Origin: Anabaena sp. PCC 7108
GTDB taxonomy: Bacteria; Cyanobacteriota; Cyanobacteriia; Cyanobacteriales; Nostocaceae
Direction of reading: 5' to 3'
DNA: 64,000 nucleotides
NCBI RefSeq assembly: GCF_000332135.1
Contig: NZ_KB235896.1
Coordinates: forward strand, 3,791,727-3,855,726
In this document: one piece after another, positions 39,520-48,814 of the stretch
Layout: each line of letters starts with the position of its first letter
Position numbering within the stretch: the first letter of the stretch is position 1
Program-made: the position numbers and the translations under genes
The notes under the pieces: model-generated
Databases searched by the model: none
Seen by the model: the letters and a program-made list of their open reading frames with translations, nothing else
Told to the model about the DNA's origin: nothing

Positions 39520-40242
39520 TTATAACAAATCTTTTAAATTTTTCCTGATTTCTGTTTCTAAATCATTATCTTGATGACAAAAACACTGAACTTTGATTTT
39601 ATCTTGTTCTCTTAAAATTGTCTGACAAGTTAATGTTCCTGATTTGTTAGAAGTATGTAAAATTGAATACAGTTGGCTATAATTCTCACCTTCAGACTTT
39701 CTTTTTTCAGAAAATATTTTATAAAATAAAATTCCTTTAAAATCTACATATATTTCTTCTTCATTATAACCTTGCTTTGGATTTAAGTGATTATTGAGAA
39801 CAAGTAACATACATACTCTCGACATTGCAGAACTAAACTTTTCTTCAATTTTCTCTAATTCTTTGTTGTCTATGCTAGATTTTAATTCAATTAAAATAAT
39901 ATTTAACCTATAACTACTTTCATACTTTTGTAAAACTAAAATAGCGCATTCCGTAGTTCTGCTGCTAGTTGAGATACCCGGTATATCTTTTTCTAAGTTA
40001 ATTTTCCAAATTTTTTTTACTTGACACTTCTCGTCAACATAGTTTAATTTCTGAATAGATACCTTTTTCAATTTTGCATTAGCATTTTTTTCAGTAATTT
40101 CAATAATTTCATCTTCAGTCACAGGAATTTCAACAATAAATTCTTCTTTAGATAAAGCTTTGTGTAATTCATCCCTGAGTAAAGGAATATTTGTATTGTT
40201 GGGATTATTTAAAAAATACTTACTCCTATTACTTTTACTCAT
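39520..40242 (-). CDS. Unknown protein coupled to an AAA ATPase, possible PD-(D/E)xK nuclease
   Basis: A 240-residue soluble protein. The start at ATG 40242 overlaps the ATPase stop by 8 bases (ATGAGTAA), so translation is coupled. The central segment ECAILVLQKYESSYRLNIILIELKSS has the beta-strand plus (D/E)xK look of a PD-(D/E)xK nuclease, with IELK as candidate catalytic end, but no clear upstream Asp is obvious. It also has a short Cys/His cluster (CFCHQD) near the C-terminus. I cannot name a family. With the ATPase it may form a defence module. Confidence 0.65.
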   Translation of the reverse strand: MSKSNRSKYFLNNPNNTNIPLLRDELHKALSKEEFIVEIPVTEDEIIEITEKNANAKLKKVSIQKLNYVDEKCQVKKIWKINLEKDIPGISTSSRTTECAILVLQKYESSYRLNIILIELKSSIDNKELEKIEEKFSSAMSRVCMLLVLNNHLNPKQGYNEEEIYVDFKGILFYKIFSEKRKSEGENYSQLYSILHTSNKSGTLTCQTILREQDKIKVQCFCHQDNDLETEIRKNLKDLL

Positions 40243-41722
40243 CTTCAACCTCATCTTCTTGACTGTAGATATAATCAGTCAGAATGCGAAGCGATTTATC
40301 TAAATTATTTTCAACTTCTCTAAAGTTTCTAAAATAGATTCCATAATCACTGCTTTCATAGTCAATAATTTTATCACCTGTGAAGAAATAAACACCTACC
40401 TTTTCTTTTGCTATAGATACAGATGAATCAACATATTTTAATTGATTATCTTCAATAATTTGTTCTACATTAATACCATCTTGATTTTTCAGAATATCCA
40501 AATATATATTGTTATTAATAGCATTGGCTAAAATTGAACTATGGGTTGTGATTAATACTTTATTTCCTGTTTGACTTTGAATAAACTGGATTAATATATT
40601 TAAGAGTTTAATCTGATTTTCAGGATGTAAATTAACTTCTGGTTCATCTATCATTAAAAAATTATCTTTTTCTGATGCCCAATATTTTAAATATAAATAA
40701 ATAAGTGTTAATTGATTAACAGATGAAGAAGCTAAATACATCGGTAAAGGTTGATCAATTGAATTAATTTTAAAATATAATTCTATTATACTAATTCCTT
40801 TCAGACTAATAGGTAATATTTCACCTCCAATAATTTCTTGTAACTGTTGAACAAGATTGATATAATGTTCTTCAACACTTTCTTCAATATTTAGAGAAAA
40901 AAGTTTTTCAAAAACCTGATTCATCGGTTCTGTATATTTTCTTTTAAAAACATCTAATTCTTCAACATCCGATAATTCAATTTTACCTTTTTTTCGACGA
41001 TTTTCCAGTAAATCTACAAGTTTTTTGATATCTTGTTCACGTTGCTTTCTATCAACCTCATAAATATAACGATAGAATGTAGGAAAGAAAATTCGACTAG
41101 CAGGTAAGAAAAAAGTCTCATGCTGATGTTTCAACATTGTTCTAATTATTGTCGAAATTAGCAGAAATTTCTTTTCATCCAGTAAATCTCGGTCTAAATA
41201 TTTTTTAGGAATTATTTCTTTAATAGTTTCTGGTAGTTGTTTTTCTTCAAATCTATATATTAAATGATCTTGTTCTTTCTTAACTTCTATATACTCTAAT
41301 GTATCCTCTTCATCATGTGCTATTTTGACAACTACTTGAACTGGTTGCTCCTTTAATTCAGATATTTCATAATCAAAATTAATCTCAACATTATTTAATA
41401 TTTTTGACTTATTACCTGTATTAAATATCTCTTTTTTCGTTTCTTTTTGCAAAAACAAGCTATATCTATCCAAAATTTGTCCCAGTACTTCAGAATTCAC
41501 TTCTACATAGTTGACATTTTCAAGAAATTGATTATCAATAATATCTAAATTATTACGTGCAAATTTATGAATTATCTCTTGATTAAAAATTGCCCATAAT
41601 AATTGAGCTACATAACTTTTACCACTGTTATTTCTACCAACAAATACAAAAAAATCTTTAGATAAATCAATGGCTTGAGTATTGTTTTTAATAGGTCCCA
41701 AATTTTTGATGATTAATTTCAT
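40235..41722 (-). CDS. AAA ATPase of the AAA_21/OLD-like type
   Basis: A 495-residue SMC/RecF-like ATPase from ATG 41722, whose GAGAGG site lies 13 bases upstream; a TTG 21 bases earlier is less likely. Walker A is VGRNNSGKS near residue 30, the signature-like region is MYLASSSVNQLTLIYLY, Walker B is FLMIDEPEVNLHPENQIK with its Glu, and the switch His is in VLITTHSSILANAI. Between the halves is a long helical insert rich in Lys/Glu. Single-ATPase genes of this type with small overlapping partners occur in several phage-defence systems (Septu, PARIS, AbiL), but the partner here matches none clearly. Confidence 0.88.
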   Translation of the reverse strand: MKLIIKNLGPIKNNTQAIDLSKDFFVFVGRNNSGKSYVAQLLWAIFNQEIIHKFARNNLDIIDNQFLENVNYVEVNSEVLGQILDRYSLFLQKETKKEIFNTGNKSKILNNVEINFDYEISELKEQPVQVVVKIAHDEEDTLEYIEVKKEQDHLIYRFEEKQLPETIKEIIPKKYLDRDLLDEKKFLLISTIIRTMLKHQHETFFLPASRIFFPTFYRYIYEVDRKQREQDIKKLVDLLENRRKKGKIELSDVEELDVFKRKYTEPMNQVFEKLFSLNIEESVEEHYINLVQQLQEIIGGEILPISLKGISIIELYFKINSIDQPLPMYLASSSVNQLTLIYLYLKYWASEKDNFLMIDEPEVNLHPENQIKLLNILIQFIQSQTGNKVLITTHSSILANAINNNIYLDILKNQDGINVEQIIEDNQLKYVDSSVSIAKEKVGVYFFTGDKIIDYESSDYGIYFRNFREVENNLDKSLRILTDYIYSQEDEVEDE

Positions 41723-41803
41723 AATAATAAATTTACCTCTCAATTAATATATTCATAACTCAAGTCTACCAAAAATTTAAAAAACCGTATATGCTTGATA
41801 TGG

Positions 41804-41832
41804 GTAAGAGTTTAGCAATGCTAAACCCCTAC
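41804..41832. repeat. Inverted repeat around TTTAGCAATGCTAAA
   Basis: GTAAGAGTTTAGCA is followed by TGCTAAACCCCTAC, an imperfect palindrome that is a relative of the copy at 10454-10482. It lies 34 bases downstream of the dapL stop and could act as a hairpin terminator for dapL; no U run follows, so it is listed as a repeat. Confidence 0.6.
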
Positions 41833-41865
41833 GAGAAATTAATCTAGATCAGGATCAGAATTATA

Positions 41866-43101
41866 CTAAACCTTAAACTTCTCAGTAATGCGTTTCATGG
41901 CTTCTTCCACATTTTCCCGACTGTTAAACGCAGAAATGCGGAAATAACCTTCACCCGCAGCACCAAAACCTGATCCTGGTGTTCCTACAACGTTGACGGT
42001 TTGCAATAACTTATCGAAAAATTCCCAACTGGTTAAACCATGAGGTGTTTTCACCCAAACGTAAGGTGCATTCACACCACCATAAACCTTTAAACCTGCA
42101 TTGGTGAGTTGTTCACGGATAATTTTGGCGTTTTCTAAATAGAAGCTTACTAAAGCTTTGATTTGCGCTTGTCCTGCTTCAGAATAAACCGCTTCTGCAC
42201 CTCTTTGGACGATGTAAGAAACACCGTTAAATTTGGTAGATTGACGACGATTCCACAGTTTCCACAATTCCACATTAGAACCATCTGCGGCTTTAGCGGT
42301 GAGTGTTTTGGGAACGACACTTAAAGCGCAACGTGTGCCGGTGAAACCCGCATTTTTGGAGAAAGAACGAAATTCAATGGCACAATCTCTCGCGCCTTCA
42401 ATTTCATAGATAGAATGGGGAAGGGTAGGATCGGTAATGTAAGCTTCGTAAGCCGCATCAAAGAAGATAATTGAACCGTTGGCTTTTGCGTAATCTATCC
42501 AGGCTTTTAGGTGTTCTTTCGTCGCCGTTGCACCTGTGGGGTTATTGGGAAAGCAGAGATAAATTAAGTCAACTTTTTGGGTAGGAATTTCTGCGGTGAA
42601 GTTGTTATCTGCGGTGACAGGGAGATAAACTAAACCGTCAAATTCGCCTTTATCGTTGGCGTTCCCGGTGTTTCCCGCCATCACGTTAGTATCGACATAC
42701 ACGGGATAAACTGGGTCGGTTACGGCTATGGTGTTATCATGACCAAAAATATCGAGAATATTGCCGTTATCGCATTTAGAACCATCGGAAATGAAGATTT
42801 CATCAGCTTCTATCGCTGCGCCTCGTGCTTGGAAATCATGGGTGGCGATTTTTTCTCTTAACCAAGCATAACCTTGTTCGGGACCATATCCTTTAAAAGT
42901 TGTGCGATCGCCCATTTCTTCCACAGCTTTAATCATAGCTGTGCGGCAAGCCTCTGGTAAAGGTTCGGTGACATCACCAATACCCAACCGGACGATTTTA
43001 GCATCAGGATTGGCTTGTGCAAAGCTATTAACTCGGCGACCAATTTCAGGAAATAGATAACCGGCTTTTAGCTTCAGGTAGTTGTCGTTAATGGTTGCCA
43101 T
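41866..43101 (-). CDS. dapL: LL-diaminopimelate aminotransferase
   Basis: A 411-residue class I/II PLP aminotransferase. It has the DapL pattern [64 protein letters not shown] and the lysine segment [24 protein letters not shown]. DapL makes LL-diaminopimelate in one step from tetrahydrodipicolinate, the cyanobacterial and plant route to lysine and peptidoglycan. No other lysine gene lies in the window. Confidence 0.96.
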   Translation of the reverse strand: MATINDNYLKLKAGYLFPEIGRRVNSFAQANPDAKIVRLGIGDVTEPLPEACRTAMIKAVEEMGDRTTFKGYGPEQGYAWLREKIATHDFQARGAAIEADEIFISDGSKCDNGNILDIFGHDNTIAVTDPVYPVYVDTNVMAGNTGNANDKGEFDGLVYLPVTADNNFTAEIPTQKVDLIYLCFPNNPTGATATKEHLKAWIDYAKANGSIIFFDAAYEAYITDPTLPHSIYEIEGARDCAIEFRSFSKNAGFTGTRCALSVVPKTLTAKAADGSNVELWKLWNRRQSTKFNGVSYIVQRGAEAVYSEAGQAQIKALVSFYLENAKIIREQLTNAGLKVYGGVNAPYVWVKTPHGLTSWEFFDKLLQTVNVVGTPGSGFGAAGEGYFRISAFNSRENVEEAMKRITEKFKV

Positions 43102-43199
43102 ATTAGATATTGAAAAAAATGCACTTTTATCAGCTTATATCATGTTCACTTAATTACTTATCAAAAAAACTTAAACCATCAGTCTTAATTGTAAGTTTT

Positions 43200-43359
43200 T
43201 AGGACTTACGCAAGACTAACGGAAAAAACGAACCGCGAAGACGCGAAGAGCGCGAAGGTAAGAGGTTTAACAGGTTTTTTGGGTTAGTTGCGTATATTTT
43301 TGCAAAATTGGGATGCTCCCAAAAAAAAGAGGGTTTGAGAGATATTTTGCGTAAGTCCT
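43200..43359. repeat. MITE-like element D
   Basis: A 160-base element bounded by TAGGACTTACGCAA (from 43200) and TTGCGTAAGTCCT (43347-43359). It contains a shortened form of the GAACCGCGAAGACGCG repeat (43229-43259) and the TTTGAGAGATATTTTGCG end shared with 27921-28010. An odd frame over the right end is not credible. The remaining spacer up to 43437 shows nothing else. Confidence 0.75.
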
Positions 43360-43437
43360 GGTTTTTAACCGCACACGATATTAAACCTTGCCAACAACTA
43401 CCTCTTCGGAATATGTTTAATTTTGAATTGGTATTAA

Positions 43438-45033
43438 TTAGACATCCCCAGCAAAGGGAAAAGCAAAATCTGAAAATAGGCTATAACTATTATTATCGCC
43501 GCTAGTTTCTTGATCCAGAACTTCGATAACTTTGTTATATATATCTTCTGCTTGTTGGGGAGAATCGCCAATACTAGTTAATCCCAACTTGCCAAATTGG
43601 GAAAGGCAACCCATAAGATGAAATACTGTACCTATTTCGGTTCCGCTATCAAAATGTAATCTGTGATGGGCGATAATATCCATTAAATCGTTAGGTAGTA
43701 ATCCTCGATAGCTATCTTTTTGTAAATTGTCTGTGGCAATATAATATTTAGCTCGTCCTTGCTGGCTATAAAATAAGCCACTGGATAAATCATAGTTGCC
43801 ATTAGTTAATAATTTCAAAGTCATAAAAGGGTGAGTAGTTCCACCTTTGCGGAGGTTAATTTCAATTGCTTGAATATCCCACTTACCATTACCTTGATCA
43901 ACTGTGACAAAATCAAGACCAAATCTTTCTAATGTGCCTTTTTGTGCCAGTTGTTTGCCGACTTTTAAGCCTAATTCTTGCAATTTTATTCGATAGCTGG
44001 CATCTGCGGGAAAGCGACAACCTAAATAAATTTGTCCGTCTGGTCCGCCGAGAATTTGGTCATGGGTGGAGAGGATTTCTACTTCTCCAGCGGGTGTAAT
44101 GCGTCCTTGTACACTGGGAGAACGCTTAATTTCTCCTTCTACAAATGCTTCAACTATTGCACCTAATTCTGGGATACGTTGAGAGAAATTTGCCCAGGTT
44201 TCTTTTAGGGCTTGGAAGCGCATAGTTGAAAAGCGATGGCTAATTGCTGTTACTCTTTCACCATGAGAACCTTGACCGGGTGCAACATCTATCAATGGAC
44301 GGAGATCCAATAGTGCATTTCCCTCCCCAGAAATGCCCTCATTTAGCTTAACTACCATCCGTTTTAATGTTGGTTGACGTTCCCATAAATTAGCCGCTGC
44401 TACAGCTAAATCTGAGGAATTTCTAATTAGTTCGCTACCATCTGGATGAAGTACATTACTTTGGGCAAAAATTTGCCGACTACCACTTTTTGTCCCCCAA
44501 ATCTGTAAATCTGGTGCAGCCGCATAAAGGGGTACACCTAATTGCAATGATAATTCTGCTTCCCAAAAGGTGGAATTATAACAAGTCATAAAAGCTTTAT
44601 CTAACCGTAAAGCTTTGCGAATTCGTTCTATTAAACGAGGACGTTCTAAAATCTTTTGACTGAGAGGTTTAAGGGAAGAATCATATGTAGAAAGTAGTAA
44701 TAAACGATTCCGAGCATGGGAAAATGGGATGCCTGGCAGCATTTGTAGATAGTAATCAATAATACTTGGATGTAAGGGAGTAGAGGTAATATAAATTAAA
44801 CGGGTGCAGGGATTTCGTAAGCGGATTAAAGAAAACAGTAATCTTTCTTCATAATGTTCACAACCTTCTACCTTTTGTAGTTCCCGTTGGTCGATGCTCA
44901 AAGAAGGGATAATTAAAATATCTGCTTCGCTGTTGTCAAATAGCTCGCTTGTTTTCCAGCGATCGCGTAAAGTTAATTGTAAATTGCGAAACTTATCAAT
45001 CTGTTCTAACTCAGAAATATTTATTTTTACCAT
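43438..45033 (-). CDS. PGM1-like ATP-grasp peptide ligase
   Basis: A 531-residue protein. The first 190 residues look like a pre-ATP-grasp domain (CEHYEERLLFSLIRLRNPCTRLIYITSTPLHPSIIDYYLQMLPGI). From about 230 the ATP-grasp core follows: RMVVKLNEGISGEGNALLDL (ATP-loop lysine and glycine loop), IVEAFVEGEI and WDIQAIEINLRKGGTTHPF (metal-binding EIN and Arg). This layout matches cyanobacterial homologues of the pheganomycin peptide ligase PGM1, which joins amino groups to peptides. The substrate here is unknown and no biosynthetic cluster surrounds it. A small gene at 45285 is divergent. Confidence 0.72.
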   Translation of the reverse strand: MVKINISELEQIDKFRNLQLTLRDRWKTSELFDNSEADILIIPSLSIDQRELQKVEGCEHYEERLLFSLIRLRNPCTRLIYITSTPLHPSIIDYYLQMLPGIPFSHARNRLLLLSTYDSSLKPLSQKILERPRLIERIRKALRLDKAFMTCYNSTFWEAELSLQLGVPLYAAAPDLQIWGTKSGSRQIFAQSNVLHPDGSELIRNSSDLAVAAANLWERQPTLKRMVVKLNEGISGEGNALLDLRPLIDVAPGQGSHGERVTAISHRFSTMRFQALKETWANFSQRIPELGAIVEAFVEGEIKRSPSVQGRITPAGEVEILSTHDQILGGPDGQIYLGCRFPADASYRIKLQELGLKVGKQLAQKGTLERFGLDFVTVDQGNGKWDIQAIEINLRKGGTTHPFMTLKLLTNGNYDLSSGLFYSQQGRAKYYIATDNLQKDSYRGLLPNDLMDIIAHHRLHFDSGTEIGTVFHLMGCLSQFGKLGLTSIGDSPQQAEDIYNKVIEVLDQETSGDNNSYSLFSDFAFPFAGDV

Positions 45034-45284
45034 AACCCATACCCTGACTCGATCCTAATGCGGACTCACTATCTCAGGTATATCCTAAGGAGGAGTTAAG
45101 ATGCTGATTTTGAGTGTATCTTTTTGTAAATTAATCAAATCAGTCTAAATTAAGCTCTATTTTGAATGATGAATTATTGATCCCCATATCCCGATCTATT
45201 TAATTAGAGGGATGAATTTATTTTAACTAGCTGATATTCTATCAGTCAATGTAAATATCCGCGTATTCAAGAATAACTACGTTT

Positions 45285-45542
45285 ATGGTATCTTCAACAC
45301 CATTACATGGTACAGAACTTGTAGATTGTGCTAGAGCTAATGCCAATTTGGGAATAGAAACGGCAGCTTATCAATGTGGCTATGGTGATAATCTCCAAAA
45401 ATTTTCTCAAGAACTAAGTCAAGCCTGTGAAAAAATGAATTTAAGAGTGAAAGAACTCAATGAACTGATTACCGACCAGGATATGATTTTAAAATTGGGT
45501 ACTGGGGAAATCATTGCTCCTGATACGGCATCAGAATTATAA
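45285..45542 (+). CDS. Conserved small hypothetical protein, 85 residues
   Basis: A small soluble protein: ELVDCARANANLGIETAAYQCGYGDNLQKFSQELSQACEKMNLRVKELNELI. It has three Cys residues and an amphipathic second half. I do not recognise a function. It is divergent from the PGM1-like gene across 251 bases, so it may share a promoter region, and is convergent with the flavoprotein gene, whose stop lies 24 bases away. Confidence 0.7.
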   Translation: MVSSTPLHGTELVDCARANANLGIETAAYQCGYGDNLQKFSQELSQACEKMNLRVKELNELITDQDMILKLGTGEIIAPDTASEL

Positions 45543-45566
45543 AAGAGAGTCAATAAAATTAAAAAA

Positions 45567-47114
45567 TCAAGAAAATTTGGTGAGAAATTCCAAGATTTTT
45601 TTAGTTTTTGGTGTTAGTAATGTTCGTCGATAAGTATCCGCTGCTTTTTTAATTGCTTCAGCTTGAGTTGGATAAGGATGAATCACACTACTGAGTTTGC
45701 TAAGACCGATTTTATTGACCATGGCGGTGGTTATTTCCGAAATCATTTCCCCCGCATGAGTAGCGACAATAGTTGCACCGAGAATTTGATCTGAACCCGT
45801 TTTGTGGTGGATTTTCAGAAATCCTAATTGTTCACTATCTGCGATCGCACGATCTACACTACTAAAAGGAATCTTAATCGTCGTGATATCAATACCCATT
45901 TTTTCTGCCTCATCTGCATACATCCCCACATGAGCAATTTCTGGGTCAGTATATGTTACCCAAGGCATCACCAGCTGACTGAGTTGAGTGCGTCCCACAC
46001 CAAAGGGTGAAAATAACATATTTTTAATCACAATTCGCGCTGCTGCATCTGCTGCATGGGTAAATTTCCAATCCATGCAGATATCGCCAGCCGCATAAAT
46101 TTTAGAATTTGTTGTTTGCAAATAATCATTTACCTTCACACCTTGGTGTTTGTCATACTCAACATCCACCATTTCTAAATTCAAACCTTCGACATTTGGC
46201 GCACGTCCAGCACCTACTAAAATTTCATTCACAGTCACAGAATCTCGATGACCATTCACAGAAAAATAAAGCCGTTTTCCTTCCGTAACTGTCACCACTT
46301 CTTCTAACTTACAATTCAGTACTAAGCGAATACCTTCAGCAATCAAAACCTGTTGTAAAATTGCTGCTGCTTCTCCATCTTCTTTATTTAAGATATGAGA
46401 ACCACTATGAAATAATGTCACTTCACAACCCAAACGGCGGAATGTTTGTGCCAATTCGCAACCAATTGGTCCTCCACCAATTACTGCTAATTTATCTGGT
46501 TTTTGAATTAGGGAAAAAACTGTTTCATTAGTTAGATAACCTGCTGTTTCTAAGCCGTTAATTGCCGGTTTAACGGCTCTTGCACCAGTTGCAATCACAG
46601 CTTTTTTAAACTTCAGAGTTTTGTCACCAACCTGGACAGTATTGTTACTCGCAAACTTACCTTCACCCAAAAAGACATCAACACCTAAATTTTTAAACCT
46701 TGTTGCTGAATCATGATCACTAATACTAGACCTAATGCGCCGCATTCTTGCCATAACTGTAGCAAAATCAACCTCAATATGTTGGGAAATATTAATACCT
46801 AAATCCTTAGCTTTCCACATTTCCCCAACTGTACGAGCTGACCGAATCAAAGATTTAGATGGTATACAACCTACGTTCAAGCAATCTCCACCCATGAGAT
46901 TCTTTTCAATTAATGCTACTTTTAAACCCAAATCCAGCCCCGCAGCACCCGCAGCCACAACTAATCCTGCTGTACCTGCACCAATTACTACCAAATCATA
47001 ATCATCAGCAGGTTGCGGATTCACCCAATTTGAGGGATGAACATTAGCAACCAAATTTTGATTGTATTCATCCATTGGTAAAACTGTAATTCTCTCAAAT
47101 TCTGTAGTAGACAT
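45567..47114 (-). CDS. MerA/Lpd-like pyridine nucleotide-disulfide oxidoreductase
   Basis: A 515-residue flavoprotein. The FAD site is VVIGAGTAGLVVAAGAAGLDLGLKVALIEKNLMGGDCLNVGCIPSK with the redox Cys pair; the NAD(P) site is AVIGGGPIGCELAQTFRRLG; and the C-terminal dimer domain carries the HPYPTQAEAIKKAAD His-Pro. It lacks the N-terminal HMA domain and the C-terminal Cys-Cys of real mercuric reductases, so mercury reduction is unlikely. It resembles the membrane-associated MerA-like proteins found beside TVP38 proteins. It is the last gene of a four-gene operon. Confidence 0.9.
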   Translation of the reverse strand: MSTTEFERITVLPMDEYNQNLVANVHPSNWVNPQPADDYDLVVIGAGTAGLVVAAGAAGLDLGLKVALIEKNLMGGDCLNVGCIPSKSLIRSARTVGEMWKAKDLGINISQHIEVDFATVMARMRRIRSSISDHDSATRFKNLGVDVFLGEGKFASNNTVQVGDKTLKFKKAVIATGARAVKPAINGLETAGYLTNETVFSLIQKPDKLAVIGGGPIGCELAQTFRRLGCEVTLFHSGSHILNKEDGEAAAILQQVLIAEGIRLVLNCKLEEVVTVTEGKRLYFSVNGHRDSVTVNEILVGAGRAPNVEGLNLEMVDVEYDKHQGVKVNDYLQTTNSKIYAAGDICMDWKFTHAADAAARIVIKNMLFSPFGVGRTQLSQLVMPWVTYTDPEIAHVGMYADEAEKMGIDITTIKIPFSSVDRAIADSEQLGFLKIHHKTGSDQILGATIVATHAGEMISEITTAMVNKIGLSKLSSVIHPYPTQAEAIKKAADTYRRTLLTPKTKKILEFLTKFS

Positions 47115-47278
47115 TATGTATTACCTCTAAAGGGTGAAGTATAAACTATGTTTTTGATTTTAGTCTGTAGTTAATCTGTTATCATTACTATGAATATACC
47201 CTGAAAAATATTTTGTCAGTTTTGTATTTAACAATTCCTAGCTAAACGAATAATATCAATTATAAATGAGATTTTTTT

Positions 47279-47953
47279 TTACAAAACTTCTTCATCTAAA
47301 GCTTTTTTTGCCACACTGGTAATATAAACAGTGACAACTAATGTAGCGATAAAACCCACAATTTTAATAACCCATGTCAGAGTCTGATTTGTAGGTTGAG
47401 CTTCTGTACCAATTAATGCTATATTTCCGGCTAAGGAACCAAGGTAAACATACATAATTGTTCCCGGAATCATCCCTACAGAACCGAGAAAATAGTCTTT
47501 AAAAGCAACTCCTGTAATTCCTAAGGCATAATTTAATAAGTTGAAAGGAAAAATGGGAGAAAGTCGTGTCAGCAAGACAATTTTTAAGCCTTTTTTACTC
47601 ACTGCTTTATCAATAGCAACAAATTTATTGTTATCTGCAATTTTTTTAGCTACCCAATTTCTAGCTAGATAACGTCCAACCAAAAATGCGGCTGTAGCAC
47701 CGAGTGTCGCACCAATAAATACATAAACAGAACCCCAAGCTACACCAAAAACAACACCAGATCCTAATGTAAGAATTGAGCCTGGTAAAAAAGCAATAGT
47801 AGCAATAATGTAAATACCAATGAAAGCTATTGCTCCGATTGTACCCAGTCCATCAATCCAGTATAGTGCATTTTTGATGATTTCTTGTGGATGCAAATCA
47901 GATAAATTAAGAGATGCTTGTAATAAAATTTGAATATTCATATTTGCCAACAT
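47279..47953 (-). CDS. TVP38/TMEM64 (DedA-like) membrane protein, downstream copy
   Basis: A 224-residue membrane protein with the VTT domain core GSILTLGSGVVFGVAWGSVYVFIGATLGATAAFLVGRYLARNWV and LTRLSPIFPFNLLNYALGITGV. Relatives act in lipid handling or membrane homeostasis; function here is unproven. It is strongly similar to the neighbouring copy at 47991-48749, so tandem duplication is likely. It lies between that copy and the flavoprotein, which is a recurrent arrangement. Confidence 0.9.
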   Translation of the reverse strand: MLANMNIQILLQASLNLSDLHPQEIIKNALYWIDGLGTIGAIAFIGIYIIATIAFLPGSILTLGSGVVFGVAWGSVYVFIGATLGATAAFLVGRYLARNWVAKKIADNNKFVAIDKAVSKKGLKIVLLTRLSPIFPFNLLNYALGITGVAFKDYFLGSVGMIPGTIMYVYLGSLAGNIALIGTEAQPTNQTLTWVIKIVGFIATLVVTVYITSVAKKALDEEVL

Positions 47954-47990
47954 TTAGATTTTTTGTAGAAAGAGTTTAATTATTTAAACT

Positions 47991-48749
47991 TTAATTTAAG
48001 GTTTTTGAAGAGTTTTCATGATTCTTAGTTGCTATAGATTGTACACTTTTATCTAAAGCTTTTTGAGCAATTTTTGTAATGTAGATAGTCACAGTAATTG
48101 TGGCTAATAATCCTACAGATTGCATTACCCATTGCCAAATATGAGTTTCTGGATTTGTTGATTGATGGGCTGTGCTAATCATGGCAATATTAGCGGTAAT
48201 AGAACCCATATAAACGTACATTACAGTTCCAGGAACTATGCCAATAGAACCTAATATATAATCTTTGAGAGAAACTTGTGTAATGCCAAAGGCATAATTT
48301 AATAAATTGAAAGGAAAAATGGGAGAAAGACGTGTCAGCAAGACAATTTTCCATCCCTCTTCAGCAACGGCTTGGTCAATAATTTTAAATTTAGGATGTT
48401 TTTCAAGCTGTTGGTAAATCCAATCTCTTGATAGGTATCTTCCCACAAGAAAAGCTAAGGTTGCCCCGATAATTGCCGCAATTAATACATATATAGAACC
48501 CCAAAATACACCAAATATAAAACCACCTTTTAGTGTTAGCAGGGAACCAGGTATTAATAGCAGTGTTGCTAAATTATAAATGATGATAAAAACGATTGGT
48601 CCAAAAAATCCCAGATTTTGAATCCAGACAACCGAAGTATGGAGATTTTCTTGAAGCTGGAAGTTTTTAGCAGCAATTATTAAAGTCACTACCAGAAAAC
48701 CTAATAATAATAATTGGAGATTTAATCGGAATTTACTCTTTGGTTTCAT
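47991..48749 (-). CDS. TVP38/TMEM64 (DedA-like) membrane protein, upstream copy
   Basis: A 252-residue paralogue of the next gene, sharing GSLLTLKGGFIFGVFWGSIYVLIAAIIGATLAFLVGRYLSRDWIYQQ and LTRLSPIFPFNLLNYAFGI. It has a longer N-terminal helix (LQLLLLGFLVVTLIIAAKNF) and a hydrophilic C-terminal tail. Both copies keep the same conserved Arg and Pro residues of the family. The 37-base gap to the downstream copy supports cotranscription. Confidence 0.9.
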   Translation of the reverse strand: MKPKSKFRLNLQLLLLGFLVVTLIIAAKNFQLQENLHTSVVWIQNLGFFGPIVFIIIYNLATLLLIPGSLLTLKGGFIFGVFWGSIYVLIAAIIGATLAFLVGRYLSRDWIYQQLEKHPKFKIIDQAVAEEGWKIVLLTRLSPIFPFNLLNYAFGITQVSLKDYILGSIGIVPGTVMYVYMGSITANIAMISTAHQSTNPETHIWQWVMQSVGLLATITVTIYITKIAQKALDKSVQSIATKNHENSSKTLN

Positions 48750-48814
48750 GAGATAAATTTACTTTTTACTAAGTAAAATAACGTCAGCAATTAAAGGTTT
48801 GTAGTGAGATATGC

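Noticed and set aside
45567-47114. Mercuric reductase
   Set aside because: There is no HMA domain and no C-terminal cysteine pair; the redox pair and FAD sites are common to the whole flavoprotein family.
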